Assembly (NCBI GenBank): GCA_035507915.1
Contig: DATJNS010000319.1
Coordinates: forward strand, 1-20,796
Direction: 5' to 3'
Source of the DNA: JACQAI01 sp035507915
GTDB lineage: Bacteria > Pseudomonadota > Alphaproteobacteria > Elsterales > Elsteraceae
DNA length: 20,796 nt
Shown here: positions 1 to 7,244 of the stretch, in pieces
How positions within the stretch are numbered: position 1 is the stretch's first letter
Layout of the letters: the number at the start of each line of letters is the position of its first letter
Notes under the pieces: model-generated
What the model was told of the DNA's origin: nothing
Database searches by the model: none
What the model saw: only the letters and a program-made list of their open reading frames with translations
Translations under genes and position numbers: made by a program

Positions 1-140
1 TGTTTTTGATCGGCCGCTCGGTCGGCTGGATCGGCCACGCGATCGAGCAATACGCGACCGGCACGCTGATCCGGCCGCGCGCCCGCTATGTCGGCGTGCT
101 GCCGGTCGAGACCGGCGGCGAGGGCGGGGTACGCGCCTAG
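1..140 (+). CDS. Citrate synthase / citryl-CoA lyase family protein, C-terminal fragment
   Basis: The window opens inside this gene; only the last 45 codons are present, read from position 3 to the TAG at 138-140. The peptide contains GWIGHAIEQYATG followed by LIRPRARYVG. This matches the C-terminal signature of citrate synthases and the related citryl-CoA lyases (W-x-x-H-x-x-E-Q ... LIRPR-x-x-YVG), where the arginine takes part in citrate binding. Such enzymes condense acetyl-CoA with oxaloacetate or cleave citryl-CoA. The short tail after YVG (about 14 residues, Gly-rich) is usual. Its stop codon overlaps the stop of the convergent cyclase gene in a shared CTAG. Family is clear; synthase versus lyase cannot be decided from the fragment. 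Confidence 0.85.
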   Translation, partial: FLIGRSVGWIGHAIEQYATGTLIRPRARYVGVLPVETGGEGGVRA

Positions 141-1030
141 ACCAGCGCGACCGGCCGCACCGGACAGCCGGTGGCGCCCTTGAACTTCGTCGCCAGCAGG
201 ATGAAGCAGAACGTCGCGACACGGTCGCGCGCCAGCTCGTCGAGCACCAGGTTCTCGATCAGGTGAACCCCGGCTTCGGCCAGCACGTGCTGATGCACCG
301 GCAAGGCCATGCCGCGATCGGGATTGGGCAGCACCTCGACCGCCATGTTGTCGCAGCCGATCGCCACGACCTCGCGCTCGGTCAGCCAACGGGCGCCGGG
401 CACGTCGATCCCGGCCTCGCCTTCCAGATAGCGCTTGTTGTCGACGCCGAAGAAGCGTCCCCAGCCGGTGTGGATCAGCACGATGTCGCCCGGCTCGACC
501 GCCACGCCGGCCGCGTCGGCGGCGCGGGCGAGATCGCTCGGGGTGACGACCCGCCCCGGCGAGAGGTAGGGGCCACCATCGAACCCGGACACGTCGAGCA
601 GGACGCCGCGGCTGATCATCGGCGGCGTGTGCTCGATGCCGAGGCGCTCGAGGCCCCAGTCGGTCACCACCTCGGCGGCCGGCAGCCCGTTGTACAGGTG
701 GTCGCCGATGCTGAAATGCCCGAGCGCGTCGATGTGCGTGCCGACATGCATCGTCATCTCGGCCCGCTCGACGTTCGATCCGGCGTCGTTGGTCGCTCCC
801 ATGCGTCGGCGACGTCCGATCGAGTCGCGCCACGAGGCCCAGATCGACATCAGGAACGGCGTCTGGTTGGGCGCCATGAAGGGTGCGCCCGGGCTGATCT
901 CGTGGCTGAGATCGTAGAGCTGTCCGCCGCGGATCGCGCGCAGCGCCGCCAGGCGCCGCTCTTGTGTCAGCAGATTGCCCGCGCCGAGCTGGTCGCCGGC
1001 ACCCCAGCGGGAATGGTCGTGCTTGATCAT
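137..1030 (-). CDS. Cyclase family protein (kynurenine formamidase-like metal hydrolase)
   Basis: This 297-residue protein belongs to the cyclase family (PF04199), metal-dependent hydrolases that include bacterial kynurenine formamidase KynB and isatin hydrolase. The family motif HxGTHxDxPxH appears at residues 95-105 as HVGTHIDALGH. The metal-binding His95, His99, Asp101 and His105 are kept, with Leu in place of the usual Pro. The protein is longer than KynB (about 210 residues), so it resembles the larger cyclases of unknown substrate in alphaproteobacteria. The ATG start is supported by a strong GGGAGGGA ribosome site 5 bases upstream. No kynureninase or tryptophan dioxygenase gene is adjacent, so a kynurenine role is not supported by context. 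Family confident, substrate unknown. Confidence 0.9.
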   Translation of the reverse strand: MIKHDHSRWGAGDQLGAGNLLTQERRLAALRAIRGGQLYDLSHEISPGAPFMAPNQTPFLMSIWASWRDSIGRRRRMGATNDAGSNVERAEMTMHVGTHIDALGHFSIGDHLYNGLPAAEVVTDWGLERLGIEHTPPMISRGVLLDVSGFDGGPYLSPGRVVTPSDLARAADAAGVAVEPGDIVLIHTGWGRFFGVDNKRYLEGEAGIDVPGARWLTEREVVAIGCDNMAVEVLPNPDRGMALPVHQHVLAEAGVHLIENLVLDELARDRVATFCFILLATKFKGATGCPVRPVALV

Positions 1031-1220
1031 GGTTCCCTCCCGTTCGCCCCCTCATCGTTGCGCGATCAGCCGGTCGCGCACCAGCGGCGTCCACGGGTCG
1101 CGCAGCGCCGCCTCGAAATCGATCATGAAGCGCGGGCCGTCGCGCTGCGGCGGGGGCGGCCAGGCGATCGAGATCGCCGCGCGCCGCGATACGGCCCTGG
1201 CGGATCCGCTGCCGGCGCGC

Positions 1221-1694
1221 CTAGCTCTGCTCGCTGAGGCGCTTGCCGTTGGCGGTGAGGCGGCGATGCAGCGGGCGTAGCGGCGCCTCGGCGGTGCGTG
1301 CGATGGCGGCGCCGAGGTCGGTCGCCGAGCGCGCCGCGGCGGCGGCCGCGTTCGAGGCGAAGCGGGTCTGCGCCGCCACCACGTCGAACGGCGAGCGTGC
1401 GCCCGCCAGCGCCGACGCATAGGCCGCGCCGATGCGCGCCTGGTTGGTCCATGCCGTCATCGCCGTGCTCGCGACCGAGGCCCAGGCGAGCCAGGACAAC
1501 CGGCCGATCTCGGTCACCGCCTCGGCCTTCTCGACCACCATGCGCTGGAGCTCGGCGTGATTGGCGTTGGCCGGGTCGGCGAGCGCCACGCGGATCATCG
1601 CGGCGCGGGCGTTCAGCACCGTCGCGCCGGCGGTCGCCAGCTCCTGGGCGCGCACGATCGAGAACACGGGGGCCGGGCCGGGAGGCTTGGTCAT
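1221..1694 (-). CDS. Phasin-like protein
   Basis: A 157-residue, Ala-rich, mostly helical protein without signal peptide or membrane span. Composition and layout resemble phasin-type proteins (Phasin_2 family), small amphipathic proteins that coat polyhydroxyalkanoate granules. There is a helical N-terminal half, a central aromatic stretch (WLAWASVASTAMTAW, about residues 68-82), then a repeating A/R-rich helix and a basic tail. It is divergent from hrpB, with 56 bp between the starts. The ribosome site is weak, and I see no PHA synthase gene nearby. The phasin call rests on general sequence style; a plain hypothetical protein is the alternative. Confidence 0.6.
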   Translation of the reverse strand: MTKPPGPAPVFSIVRAQELATAGATVLNARAAMIRVALADPANANHAELQRMVVEKAEAVTEIGRLSWLAWASVASTAMTAWTNQARIGAAYASALAGARSPFDVVAAQTRFASNAAAAAARSATDLGAAIARTAEAPLRPLHRRLTANGKRLSEQS

Positions 1695-1750
1695 GCCGCG
1701 CGCACGCCTGTCAGCGCCCCATCGATGCGGTATTGGCTAAGATGTGCCGC

Positions 1751-4291
1751 ATGGCGCCGACCGACCTTCCTATCGAACCCGTCATTCCCGCGCTTCGGCA
1801 GATTCTTGAAACTTCCGTGAACGTGGTCTTACAGGCCCCGCCCGGCGCGGGCAAGACCACGCGCGTGCCGCTCGCGCTGCTCGACGCGACGTGGCTCGCC
1901 GGCCGGCGGTTGATCGTGCTCGAACCGCGGCGTTTGGCGGCCCGCGCGGCGGCGCGCAGGATGGCCGACCTGCTCGGCGAATCGGTCGGCGAGACCGTCG
2001 GCTATCGCATGCGCCTGGATACCAAGGTGTCGGCGCGGACCCGAATCGAGGTGGTGACCGACGGCGTGTTCGTGCGCCAGCTGCAGAGCGATCCCGAACT
2101 GACCGGCGTCGGGCTGGTCGCATTCGACGAGATCCACGAGCGCAGCCTCGACAGCGACCTCAATCTCGCGCTCTGCCTCGAGGTGCAGGGCGCGCTGCGA
2201 CGCGACCTCCGCCTGATCGCGATGTCGGCGACGCTCGACGGTGCGGCGGTCGCGCGCCTGCTCGGCGATGCGCCGGTGCTGACCAGCGAGGGACGCAGCT
2301 TCCCGGTCGAGACCATCCATCTCGAGCGGCCCGCCCCGGGTGCGCTCGAGGACGCTGTGGCGGCGACGGTGCGGCGCGCGCTCGCGGAGACGGGCGGCGA
2401 CATCCTCGTGTTCCTGCCGGGGGCCGCCGAGATCCGGCGCGTCGCGCAGCGGCTCGACGATCTCGGCGACGGCGGCGTGCGGGTCGCGCCGCTCTACGGC
2501 GATCTGCCGCAGGCCGAGCAGGACGCGGCGATCCTGCCCGACCCGTCCGGTCGCCGCCGCGTCGTGCTGGCGACCGCGATCGCCGAGACCAGCCTGACGA
2601 TCGAAGGCGTGACGGTGGTGATCGACAGCGGCCTGATGCGCCTGCCGCGCTTCGAGCCGCGCAGCGGCATGACCGGGCTCGAGACCGTGCGGGTGTCGCA
2701 GGCCGCTTCCGACCAACGGCGCGGCCGCGCCGGCCGGCTCGGCCCGGGACGCTGCTATCGGCTGTGGCCCGAAGCCGAGCAACGTGCGCTGCTCGCGTTC
2801 ACGCCGCCCGAGATGCGCGCCGCCGACCTCGCGCCGCTCGCGCTCGAGCTCGCCTGCTGGGGCGCCGAGCCGGGCGCGCTCGCGTGGCTCGATCCGCCGC
2901 CGGACGCCGCGTTCGAGCAGGGGCGCGCGCTGCTCGCCGGGCTGGGCGCGCTCGACCCGGGCGGCCGCATCACCGCGCACGGCCGCGCGATTGCGCGCTT
3001 CGGCGTCCATCCGCGGCTCGCCCACATGATGCTCGCGGGTCATGCGCTCGGCCATGGCCGGCTCGCCGCCATCCTCGCCGCGGTGCTCGGCGAGCGCGAC
3101 GTCGTGAAAGCACGCCCGGGCGCGCGCGACGCCGACCTCCGCCTGCGTGCCGAGCTGGTCGACGGCGCGTTCGACCGACGCGATCTGCCGGCCGGGCTCA
3201 CCGTCGAGCGCGGTGCGCTGCAACGCGCCCGCCAGGCCGCGCGCCGATGGCAGCGGGCGTTGGGCGCGCCCGACGCGCCGATCGACGCGCGGCACGCCGG
3301 GCTCCTGATCGCGCTGGCTTATCCCGACCGCATCGCCCAGCGCCGCGGCGGCCGAAGCGGTGCAGGAAGCGGCGGTGGGCAGTTCGTGCTCAGCAACGGT
3401 CGCGGCGCCGCGTTGCCGGCGACCGAGCCGCTGGCCGCCGAGGACTTCCTCGCGGTCGCCGACCTCGACGCCGGGCGGCAGGACGCCCAGATCTTCCGTG
3501 CCGCGCCACTCGCGCTCGACGACATCGAGCGGGCGTTCGCCGATCGCATCACGGTCGAGGATCGCGTCGCGTGGGACGCGCGCGACGCGGCGGTGCTGGC
3601 GCGCCGCCAGCGCCGGCTCGGCCGCCTGGTGCTCAAGGACGAGCCGCTCGCCGCGCCGCCCCGCGCGGCCGTGACGGCGGCGCTGCTCGATGGCATCCGC
3701 GCCGCCGGGCCGGGCGTGCTGCCCTGGCGCAAGGAGCTCGCGCAGTGGCGCGCGCGCGTGGCGTTCGCGCGCCGGCTCGACATTCCGCCGGGCGACTGGC
3801 CCGACTTGTCCGATGACGCGCTCGTCGCCGACCTCGAGAACTGGCTGGCGCCGTTCCTCGACGGCGTGACGCGGCTCGCGCAGCTGAAGACCGTCGATCT
3901 CGACGCCGCCTTGCGCGCGCAGCTCGACTGGGCGCACCGCAAGGCGCTCGACGACGCGGCGCCGACGCACGTTGTCGTGCCGTCGGGCTCGCGCCTGCCG
4001 ATCGACTACGAGGCCGGCGATACGCCAGTGCTCGCGGTGCGGCTGCAGGAGATGTTCGGCCTCGCCGCGACGCCGGCGGTCGCCGGCGGCCGCGTGCCGC
4101 TGCTGCTCCATCTGCTGTCGCCGGCGTCGCGGCCGGTCCAGGTGACGCGCGATCTCGCCAGCTTCTGGGCGACCGGCTACCGCGCCGTGAAGAGCGATCT
4201 CAAGGGCCAGTACCCGAAGCACTACTGGCCGGACGATCCGCTTCAGGCGCAACCGACCAACCGCACCAAGAAGCGCATGGGCCAGTCCTAG
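1751..4291 (+). CDS. hrpB: ATP-dependent helicase HrpB
   Basis: A DExH-box superfamily 2 helicase of 846 residues, close to the usual HrpB length. Walker A GAGKTT is at residues 32-37, motif II DEIH at 126-129, motif III SAT at 159-161, motif V (ATAIAETSLT) from residue 274 and motif VI QRRGRAGR at 322-329. A helicase-associated region follows, then the HrpB-specific C-terminal domain ending in the conserved VKSDLKGQYPKHYWPDDP block. The frame stays open upstream to 1298, but that part is antisense to the phasin-like gene. The ATG at 1751 (MAPTDLP) starts shortly before motif I as in homologues; ATG 1742 would add three residues. HrpB is an RNA helicase-like ATPase of poorly known cellular role, unrelated to the type III secretion regulator of the same name. 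It converges on the MarR gene with only 7 bp between stops. Confidence 0.95.
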   Translation: MAPTDLPIEPVIPALRQILETSVNVVLQAPPGAGKTTRVPLALLDATWLAGRRLIVLEPRRLAARAAARRMADLLGESVGETVGYRMRLDTKVSARTRIEVVTDGVFVRQLQSDPELTGVGLVAFDEIHERSLDSDLNLALCLEVQGALRRDLRLIAMSATLDGAAVARLLGDAPVLTSEGRSFPVETIHLERPAPGALEDAVAATVRRALAETGGDILVFLPGAAEIRRVAQRLDDLGDGGVRVAPLYGDLPQAEQDAAILPDPSGRRRVVLATAIAETSLTIEGVTVVIDSGLMRLPRFEPRSGMTGLETVRVSQAASDQRRGRAGRLGPGRCYRLWPEAEQRALLAFTPPEMRAADLAPLALELACWGAEPGALAWLDPPPDAAFEQGRALLAGLGALDPGGRITAHGRAIARFGVHPRLAHMMLAGHALGHGRLAAILAAVLGERDVVKARPGARDADLRLRAELVDGAFDRRDLPAGLTVERGALQRARQAARRWQRALGAPDAPIDARHAGLLIALAYPDRIAQRRGGRSGAGSGGGQFVLSNGRGAALPATEPLAAEDFLAVADLDAGRQDAQIFRAAPLALDDIERAFADRITVEDRVAWDARDAAVLARRQRRLGRLVLKDEPLAAPPRAAVTAALLDGIRAAGPGVLPWRKELAQWRARVAFARRLDIPPGDWPDLSDDALVADLENWLAPFLDGVTRLAQLKTVDLDAALRAQLDWAHRKALDDAAPTHVVVPSGSRLPIDYEAGDTPVLAVRLQEMFGLAATPAVAGGRVPLLLHLLSPASRPVQVTRDLASFWATGYRAVKSDLKGQYPKHYWPDDPLQAQPTNRTKKRMGQS

Positions 4292-4298
4292 GCTCGCG

Positions 4299-4814
4299 TC
4301 AGTAGCCGCCGACGTCGCCGAGATGGCGCAGGCCGTGCCAGAATTCGCCCAGGTTGCGGAAGATGCGGGTCGCCGCCTCCAAGTCCTTGAAGCTGGTCAC
4401 ATCGGTCAGCGCCGACACCTGACGCTCGATCATCGCGGCCAGACGCTCGTACTGGGCGAGACCCTTGCTGGTCAGGCGCAGGCGCACGGAGCGGCGGTCC
4501 GCAGTCGAGCGCTCCTGCACCAGATAGCCGGCCTCGGCGAGCTTGCGCACATTGTACGACACGTTGGAGGCGAGATAGTAGCCGCGCTTCAGGAGATCGG
4601 TCACGGCGAGCTCGGTCATGCCGATATGCAGGATCATGAGCGCCTGCACGTTGTTGATGTCGTCGACTCCCTGCGCCTTGAGCTCGCTCTGCACGACGTC
4701 GAGATAGCGCCGATGCAGCTGCTCGATCAGGCGAACGCTCTCCATATAGCTGTGCTTGAAGCCGGCCGGGGAGGCGTCCGGATTTCCGACGTGCGAGCGC
4801 GATCCCGAAGCCAT
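4299..4814 (-). CDS. MarR family transcriptional regulator (LdtR-like)
   Basis: A 171-residue winged-helix regulator. Residues about 20-55 form the dimerisation helices, the helix-turn-helix lies near 69-92 (LAVTDLLKRGYYLASNVSYN), and the wing is DRRSVRLRLT at 106-115. The pattern NNVQALM, then GYYLASNVSYNVRKL resembles LdtR, the MarR-type regulator described in Liberibacter and other Rhizobiales that responds to small ligands and controls an L,D-transpeptidase. No transpeptidase gene is in view, so orthology is unproven. I chose ATG 4814 because AGGGG lies 7 bases upstream. The frame is open 90 bases further upstream, but those residues look non-coding. An inverted repeat lies about 100 bp upstream in the gap before the oxygenase gene. 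Confidence 0.88.
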   Translation of the reverse strand: MASGSRSHVGNPDASPAGFKHSYMESVRLIEQLHRRYLDVVQSELKAQGVDDINNVQALMILHIGMTELAVTDLLKRGYYLASNVSYNVRKLAEAGYLVQERSTADRRSVRLRLTSKGLAQYERLAAMIERQVSALTDVTSFKDLEAATRIFRNLGEFWHGLRHLGDVGGY

Positions 4815-4909
4815 GCGTCGTCCCCTGGTGGCGGGCTCAAGAGCTAAGAACGTGCGAGCTTCGGCAAGTTTCCACAAAATCGCAGCGTGCGGTGCGTCAC
4901 ACACGGCGG

Positions 4910-4926
4910 GGATTTCGGCTAAATCC
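4910..4926. promoter_or_regulatory. Inverted repeat GGATTT-N5-AAATCC, possible operator
   Basis: Perfect 6-bp arms, GGATTT at 4910-4915 and AAATCC at 4921-4926, are separated by CGGCT in the 144-bp gap between the oxygenase stop (4959) and the MarR start (4814). MarR regulators commonly bind such 16-20 bp palindromes in their own upstream region. It is AT-rich for this genome, which makes it stand out. Binding by the neighbouring regulator is inference. Confidence 0.4.
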
Positions 4927-4958
4927 GATCATCGGCGCGCCGCGCGCGCATCCGCCGT

Positions 4959-5948
4959 CTACGTCGTTCGACGGTAGGCGTAGTTCTTGTCGAGCCGCGC
5001 CATCAAATAATCGCCGTAACGCATCGGCGGATGGCGCGGCGGAATTTCCGCAGACCGGCAGGTCGGCAGGCATTCGATCACCGCGTCCATGGCGGGATCG
5101 AAGAAATAGGCGATCGAGTACCGTTCGCGTCCGGACCGGTTCAGCACGCGATGCGGGGTCGAGCGGAACCGATCGTTGCTCCACCGCGGCATCAGGTCGC
5201 CGAGGTTGAGCAGGAACGTACCCGGGATCGGCGGCGCGTCGATCCAGGCACCCGACGGATCGCGCACCGCCAGTCCCTCGACGCCGTGCTGGGCGAGGAT
5301 CGTGAAACAACCGTAATCGGTGTGGGGCGCGGCGCCGAACTGGTTGTCGGCGGCGCTCGGCGGGTGCGGCGGGTAGTGCAGCAGACGCAGGAACGTCACT
5401 GGCCTGGCGAACAAGGGTGCGAAATAGTCGCCCGGCAGGTTGAGCCCGAGCGTGAACGCATCGAGCAGCCGGCGCGCGACGCGCTCGAGCGCCGCCGTGT
5501 AGGCGGTGATCGCCGACCGGAAGCCGGGCAGCCAGTCGGGCCACTGGTTGGGACCGTGCACCGCGGTGCCGTAGCCGGGATCGTCGGGCGCGACCTCGTG
5601 CATCAGCATCAGGGATTCGCTCAGATTCGGCTGGGTGACCCGCGCGACCGTCGAGGTCACGATGGTCGAGGTCGCCATGCCGATGTAGCCGCGATGGTAG
5701 CGGTTGATCGCCAGCGCCTGCTTGCGCTCGAGCGGCGCGGCATGGAACTCGGCCGACGCGGCGAACGCGCGCTCGATCACATCCGACGGCACGCCGTGCC
5801 CGGCGACATAGGCGAAGCCGAGCGTCTCGTAGGCGTGGCACAAGTGGCGCGCGGTGTCGCGCGCGGCGGCAGACGCCGGGGACGCGAGCCCGGTGATGTC
5901 GACGACGGGGATGGCAGGTGGGGCGGTGAACGCCGTGCGCGAGGTCAT
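4959..5948 (-). CDS. 2-oxoglutarate/Fe(II)-dependent oxygenase, isopenicillin N synthase family (copy 1)
   Basis: A 329-residue soluble oxygenase with an N-terminal DIOX_N region (IPVVDITGL at residues 13-21, GFAYVAGHGV at 44-53) and a C-terminal 2OG-Fe(II) jelly roll. The iron triad is His209 and Asp211 (HTDYG) with His266 (STPHRV). The 2-oxoglutarate clamp RYS is at 276-278. The conserved LPGFR and LLHYPP motifs are present. Members of this family hydroxylate, desaturate or ring-close small molecules; isopenicillin N synthase itself is one specialised member and no penicillin genes are here. I chose ATG 5948 because homology begins just after it and the open frame further upstream is antisense-like. 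No ribosome site is visible; a hairpin abuts the start codon. Substrate unknown. A second family member lies at 10021-11070. Confidence 0.92.
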   Translation of the reverse strand: MTSRTAFTAPPAIPVVDITGLASPASAAARDTARHLCHAYETLGFAYVAGHGVPSDVIERAFAASAEFHAAPLERKQALAINRYHRGYIGMATSTIVTSTVARVTQPNLSESLMLMHEVAPDDPGYGTAVHGPNQWPDWLPGFRSAITAYTAALERVARRLLDAFTLGLNLPGDYFAPLFARPVTFLRLLHYPPHPPSAADNQFGAAPHTDYGCFTILAQHGVEGLAVRDPSGAWIDAPPIPGTFLLNLGDLMPRWSNDRFRSTPHRVLNRSGRERYSIAYFFDPAMDAVIECLPTCRSAEIPPRHPPMRYGDYLMARLDKNYAYRRTT

Positions 5949-5975
5949 GTGGCGAAGTCTACACGATCTCGCCAC
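5949..5975 (-). promoter_or_regulatory. 7-bp hairpin directly abutting the oxygenase start codon
   Basis: On the transcript side the sequence reads GTGGCGA, 13 bases, TCGCCAC, then ATG. The arms (5949-5955 and 5969-5975) are perfectly complementary and leave no room for a Shine-Dalgarno site. The loop contains TGTAGACT, which resembles an extended -10 box placed so that transcription could start at or near the ATG (a leaderless message). Which of the two readings is right cannot be told from sequence. Confidence 0.35.
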
Positions 5976-5981
5976 GGGGCG

Positions 5982-6002
5982 GCTCCGATCGGGGACCGGA
6001 GC
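5982..6002. other. Short inverted repeat between the VOC and oxygenase genes
   Basis: GCTCCG (5982-5987) and CGGAGC (5997-6002) form a 6-bp stem with a 9-base loop, 18 bases past the VOC stop. No T-run follows on the minus strand, so it is at best a weak attenuating or mRNA-end structure between two same-strand genes 71 bp apart. Confidence 0.25.
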
Positions 6003-6019
6003 GGCCGTGGCGCCGGTAC

Positions 6020-6427
6020 CTACTTCTCGACGTAGACCATCCAGGAGACGCCGAAACGGTCGGCGACCATGCCGAAGCTGGGCGAAAAGAAGGTCTGGGT
6101 CAGCGGCATCTGGACCTGTCCGCCGGCGCCCAGCGCGCCGAACAGGCGCGCGGCCTCGGCCGCGTCCTTCGCCGTGATGTTGAGCGCGAAGCCCTGGAAG
6201 CTCGGCTGGCCCTGGCAACGCCCGTCCGACGCCATTACGGTCGTGTCGCCGACGCGGAAGCGGGCGTGCATCACCTTGTTGGGGTCGCCGCCCGGCGGCA
6301 CCATCTGGGGATCGGGGCTGTCCTTCCAGCGCAACACCATCATGACGTCGGCGCCGATCGCGTCACGATAGAAGTTGAGCGCCTCCTCGGCGCGGCCGTC
6401 GAAGAACAGGTAGGGCGAGATCTGCAT
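6020..6427 (-). CDS. VOC family protein, PhnB / glyoxalase-like
   Basis: A 135-residue protein of the PhnB-like branch of the vicinal oxygen chelate superfamily (3-demethylubiquinone-9 3-methyltransferase-like domain). It opens with MQISPYLFFDGRAEEALNFY, the typical first beta-alpha unit, with the A-L-x-F-Y element. Later elements are HARFRVGDTTVMASDG (about residues 60-75) and the C-terminal DRFGVSWMVYV, all characteristic of PhnB proteins. Family length is about 130-150 residues. The ATG is preceded by AGGAG at 6 bases. Most PhnB-like proteins have no assigned reaction. It is divergent from the TetR gene and sits 71 bp upstream of oxygenase copy 1 on the same strand, so the two could be co-transcribed under that TetR regulator (inference). 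Confidence 0.9.
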   Translation of the reverse strand: MQISPYLFFDGRAEEALNFYRDAIGADVMMVLRWKDSPDPQMVPPGGDPNKVMHARFRVGDTTVMASDGRCQGQPSFQGFALNITAKDAAEAARLFGALGAGGQVQMPLTQTFFSPSFGMVADRFGVSWMVYVEK

Positions 6428-6476
6428 GGCGGTCTCCTGGTGAGGGGGTCATCGTCGGTTGCGCGTCGTCGCGAAT

Positions 6477-6495
6477 TTGTGTACATCGTCCACAA
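6477..6495. promoter_or_regulatory. Operator-like imperfect palindrome (site 1) over candidate promoters
   Basis: TTGTGTACATCGTCCACAA matches its own reverse complement at 7 of 9 base pairs around a central T. It lies in the divergent VOC-TetR gap. On the minus strand a -35-like TTGCAT (6501-6506) and a -10-like TACACA (6478-6483) are spaced by exactly 17 bases and point toward the VOC gene, so a bound protein would cover the -10. The boxes are weak matches to consensus. Confidence 0.45.
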
Positions 6496-6513
6496 TGGCG
6501 ATGCAAGCAGAAA

Positions 6514-6526
6514 TGGACAGTGTCCA
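6514..6526. promoter_or_regulatory. Perfect 13-bp palindrome TGGACAGTGTCCA (site 2), likely TetR operator
   Basis: TGGACA-G-TGTCCA is a perfect palindrome 21 bp from the TetR start codon. With site 1 it shares the direct repeat GTCCACA (6488-6494 and 6522-6528, 34 bp apart, about three helical turns). Paired symmetric sites next to a divergently placed TetR gene are the normal arrangement for autoregulation; binding is inferred. Confidence 0.55.
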
Positions 6527-6547
6527 CATAAGCGGGCGGGGGCGCCG

Positions 6548-7192
6548 GTGAGCCGTGCCGCCATCCTTCCGAAGCCGCGCGGCACCTATCGCCACGGCGA
6601 TCTGCGCCGCGCGCTCCTCGAGGCCGGCATCGCGCTGGCGCGCATCGGCGGCCCGGATGCGGTGGTGCTGCGCGAGGCGACGCGGCGCGCCGGCGTGGTG
6701 CCCAACGCCGCCTACCGCCACTTCGCCAACCGGGAGGCGCTGCTGCAGGCGGTTCGCGCGGCGGCGCTGGCCGACGTCGCGGCCGCGATGGAGGCGGAGC
6801 TCGCGCGGGTCGCGCGGCGCCGTCGCCCCGCCGCCGACGCGCGCGCCGGCCTGCGCGCCGTCGGCACCGCCTATCTTGATTTCGCGCAGCGCGAGACCGG
6901 GCTGTTCCGTACCGCGTTCGCGACCGCGGGCGATCCGAGCGGGGCACCCGATCCGGCGATGGCCGGCCCCCGCGGCCTCAATCCGTTCCAGATCCTGGGC
7001 GCGACGCTCGATCGTCTGGTCGAGGCCGGCGTGCTGCCGGCGGCGCGGCGTCCGGGCGCCGAGTATCTGGCCTGGTCGGCCGTGCACGGCCTCGCCCTGC
7101 TCGTGATCGAGGGGCCGCTGCGCCGCCTGACGCCGGCGCAAATCCACGACGTCGGCCAACGCGTGCTCGACATGGTCGAGCAAGGGCTCTAA
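6548..7192 (+). CDS. TetR/AcrR family transcriptional regulator (WHG-type C-terminal domain)
   Basis: A 214-residue regulator. The N-terminal DNA-binding domain spans about residues 12-62, with the helix-turn-helix in LREATRRAGVVPNAAYRHFA (41-60), the conserved TetR signature. The C-terminal ligand domain has the YLDFAQRETGLFRTAF element near residues 100-115, typical of the WHG/TetR_C_33 group. The start is GTG at 6548; no in-frame ATG exists in the gap, and homology begins around residue 10 (KPRGTYRHGDLR). The frame upstream of the GTG overlaps the operator region and the VOC gene, so it is rejected. It is divergent from the VOC gene with two palindromes between them, so autorepression and control of the VOC gene is the simple expectation. 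Ligand unknown. Confidence 0.9.
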   Translation: MSRAAILPKPRGTYRHGDLRRALLEAGIALARIGGPDAVVLREATRRAGVVPNAAYRHFANREALLQAVRAAALADVAAAMEAELARVARRRRPAADARAGLRAVGTAYLDFAQRETGLFRTAFATAGDPSGAPDPAMAGPRGLNPFQILGATLDRLVEAGVLPAARRPGAEYLAWSAVHGLALLVIEGPLRRLTPAQIHDVGQRVLDMVEQGL

Positions 7193-7202
7193 AGGCACGG
7201 TT

Positions 7203-7228
7203 CGTGCAGCACGTCGCGCACGCTTTTT
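7203..7228 (+). terminator. Weak possible terminator after the TetR gene
   Basis: CGTGC (7203-7207) can pair with GCACG (7218-7222), followed by CTTTTT, in the 52-bp gap between the TetR stop and the carbonic anhydrase start. The stem is short and the loop is 10 bases, so termination strength is doubtful. Confidence 0.25.
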
Positions 7229-7244
7229 CGACGATGTAGAAGCC

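Noticed and set aside
137..1030. Kynurenine pathway gene kynB.
   Set aside because: The protein is much longer than KynB and no other kynurenine genes are adjacent; only the metal motif is shared.
1829..4252. An 807-codon open frame antisense to hrpB.
   Set aside because: It is Arg/Ala/His-rich with no recognisable motif, while the plus strand carries every helicase motif. Long antisense frames are expected in very GC-rich DNA.
1751..4291. Type III secretion regulator HrpB.
   Set aside because: The protein is a DExH helicase with full SF2 motifs; the shared name is coincidental.
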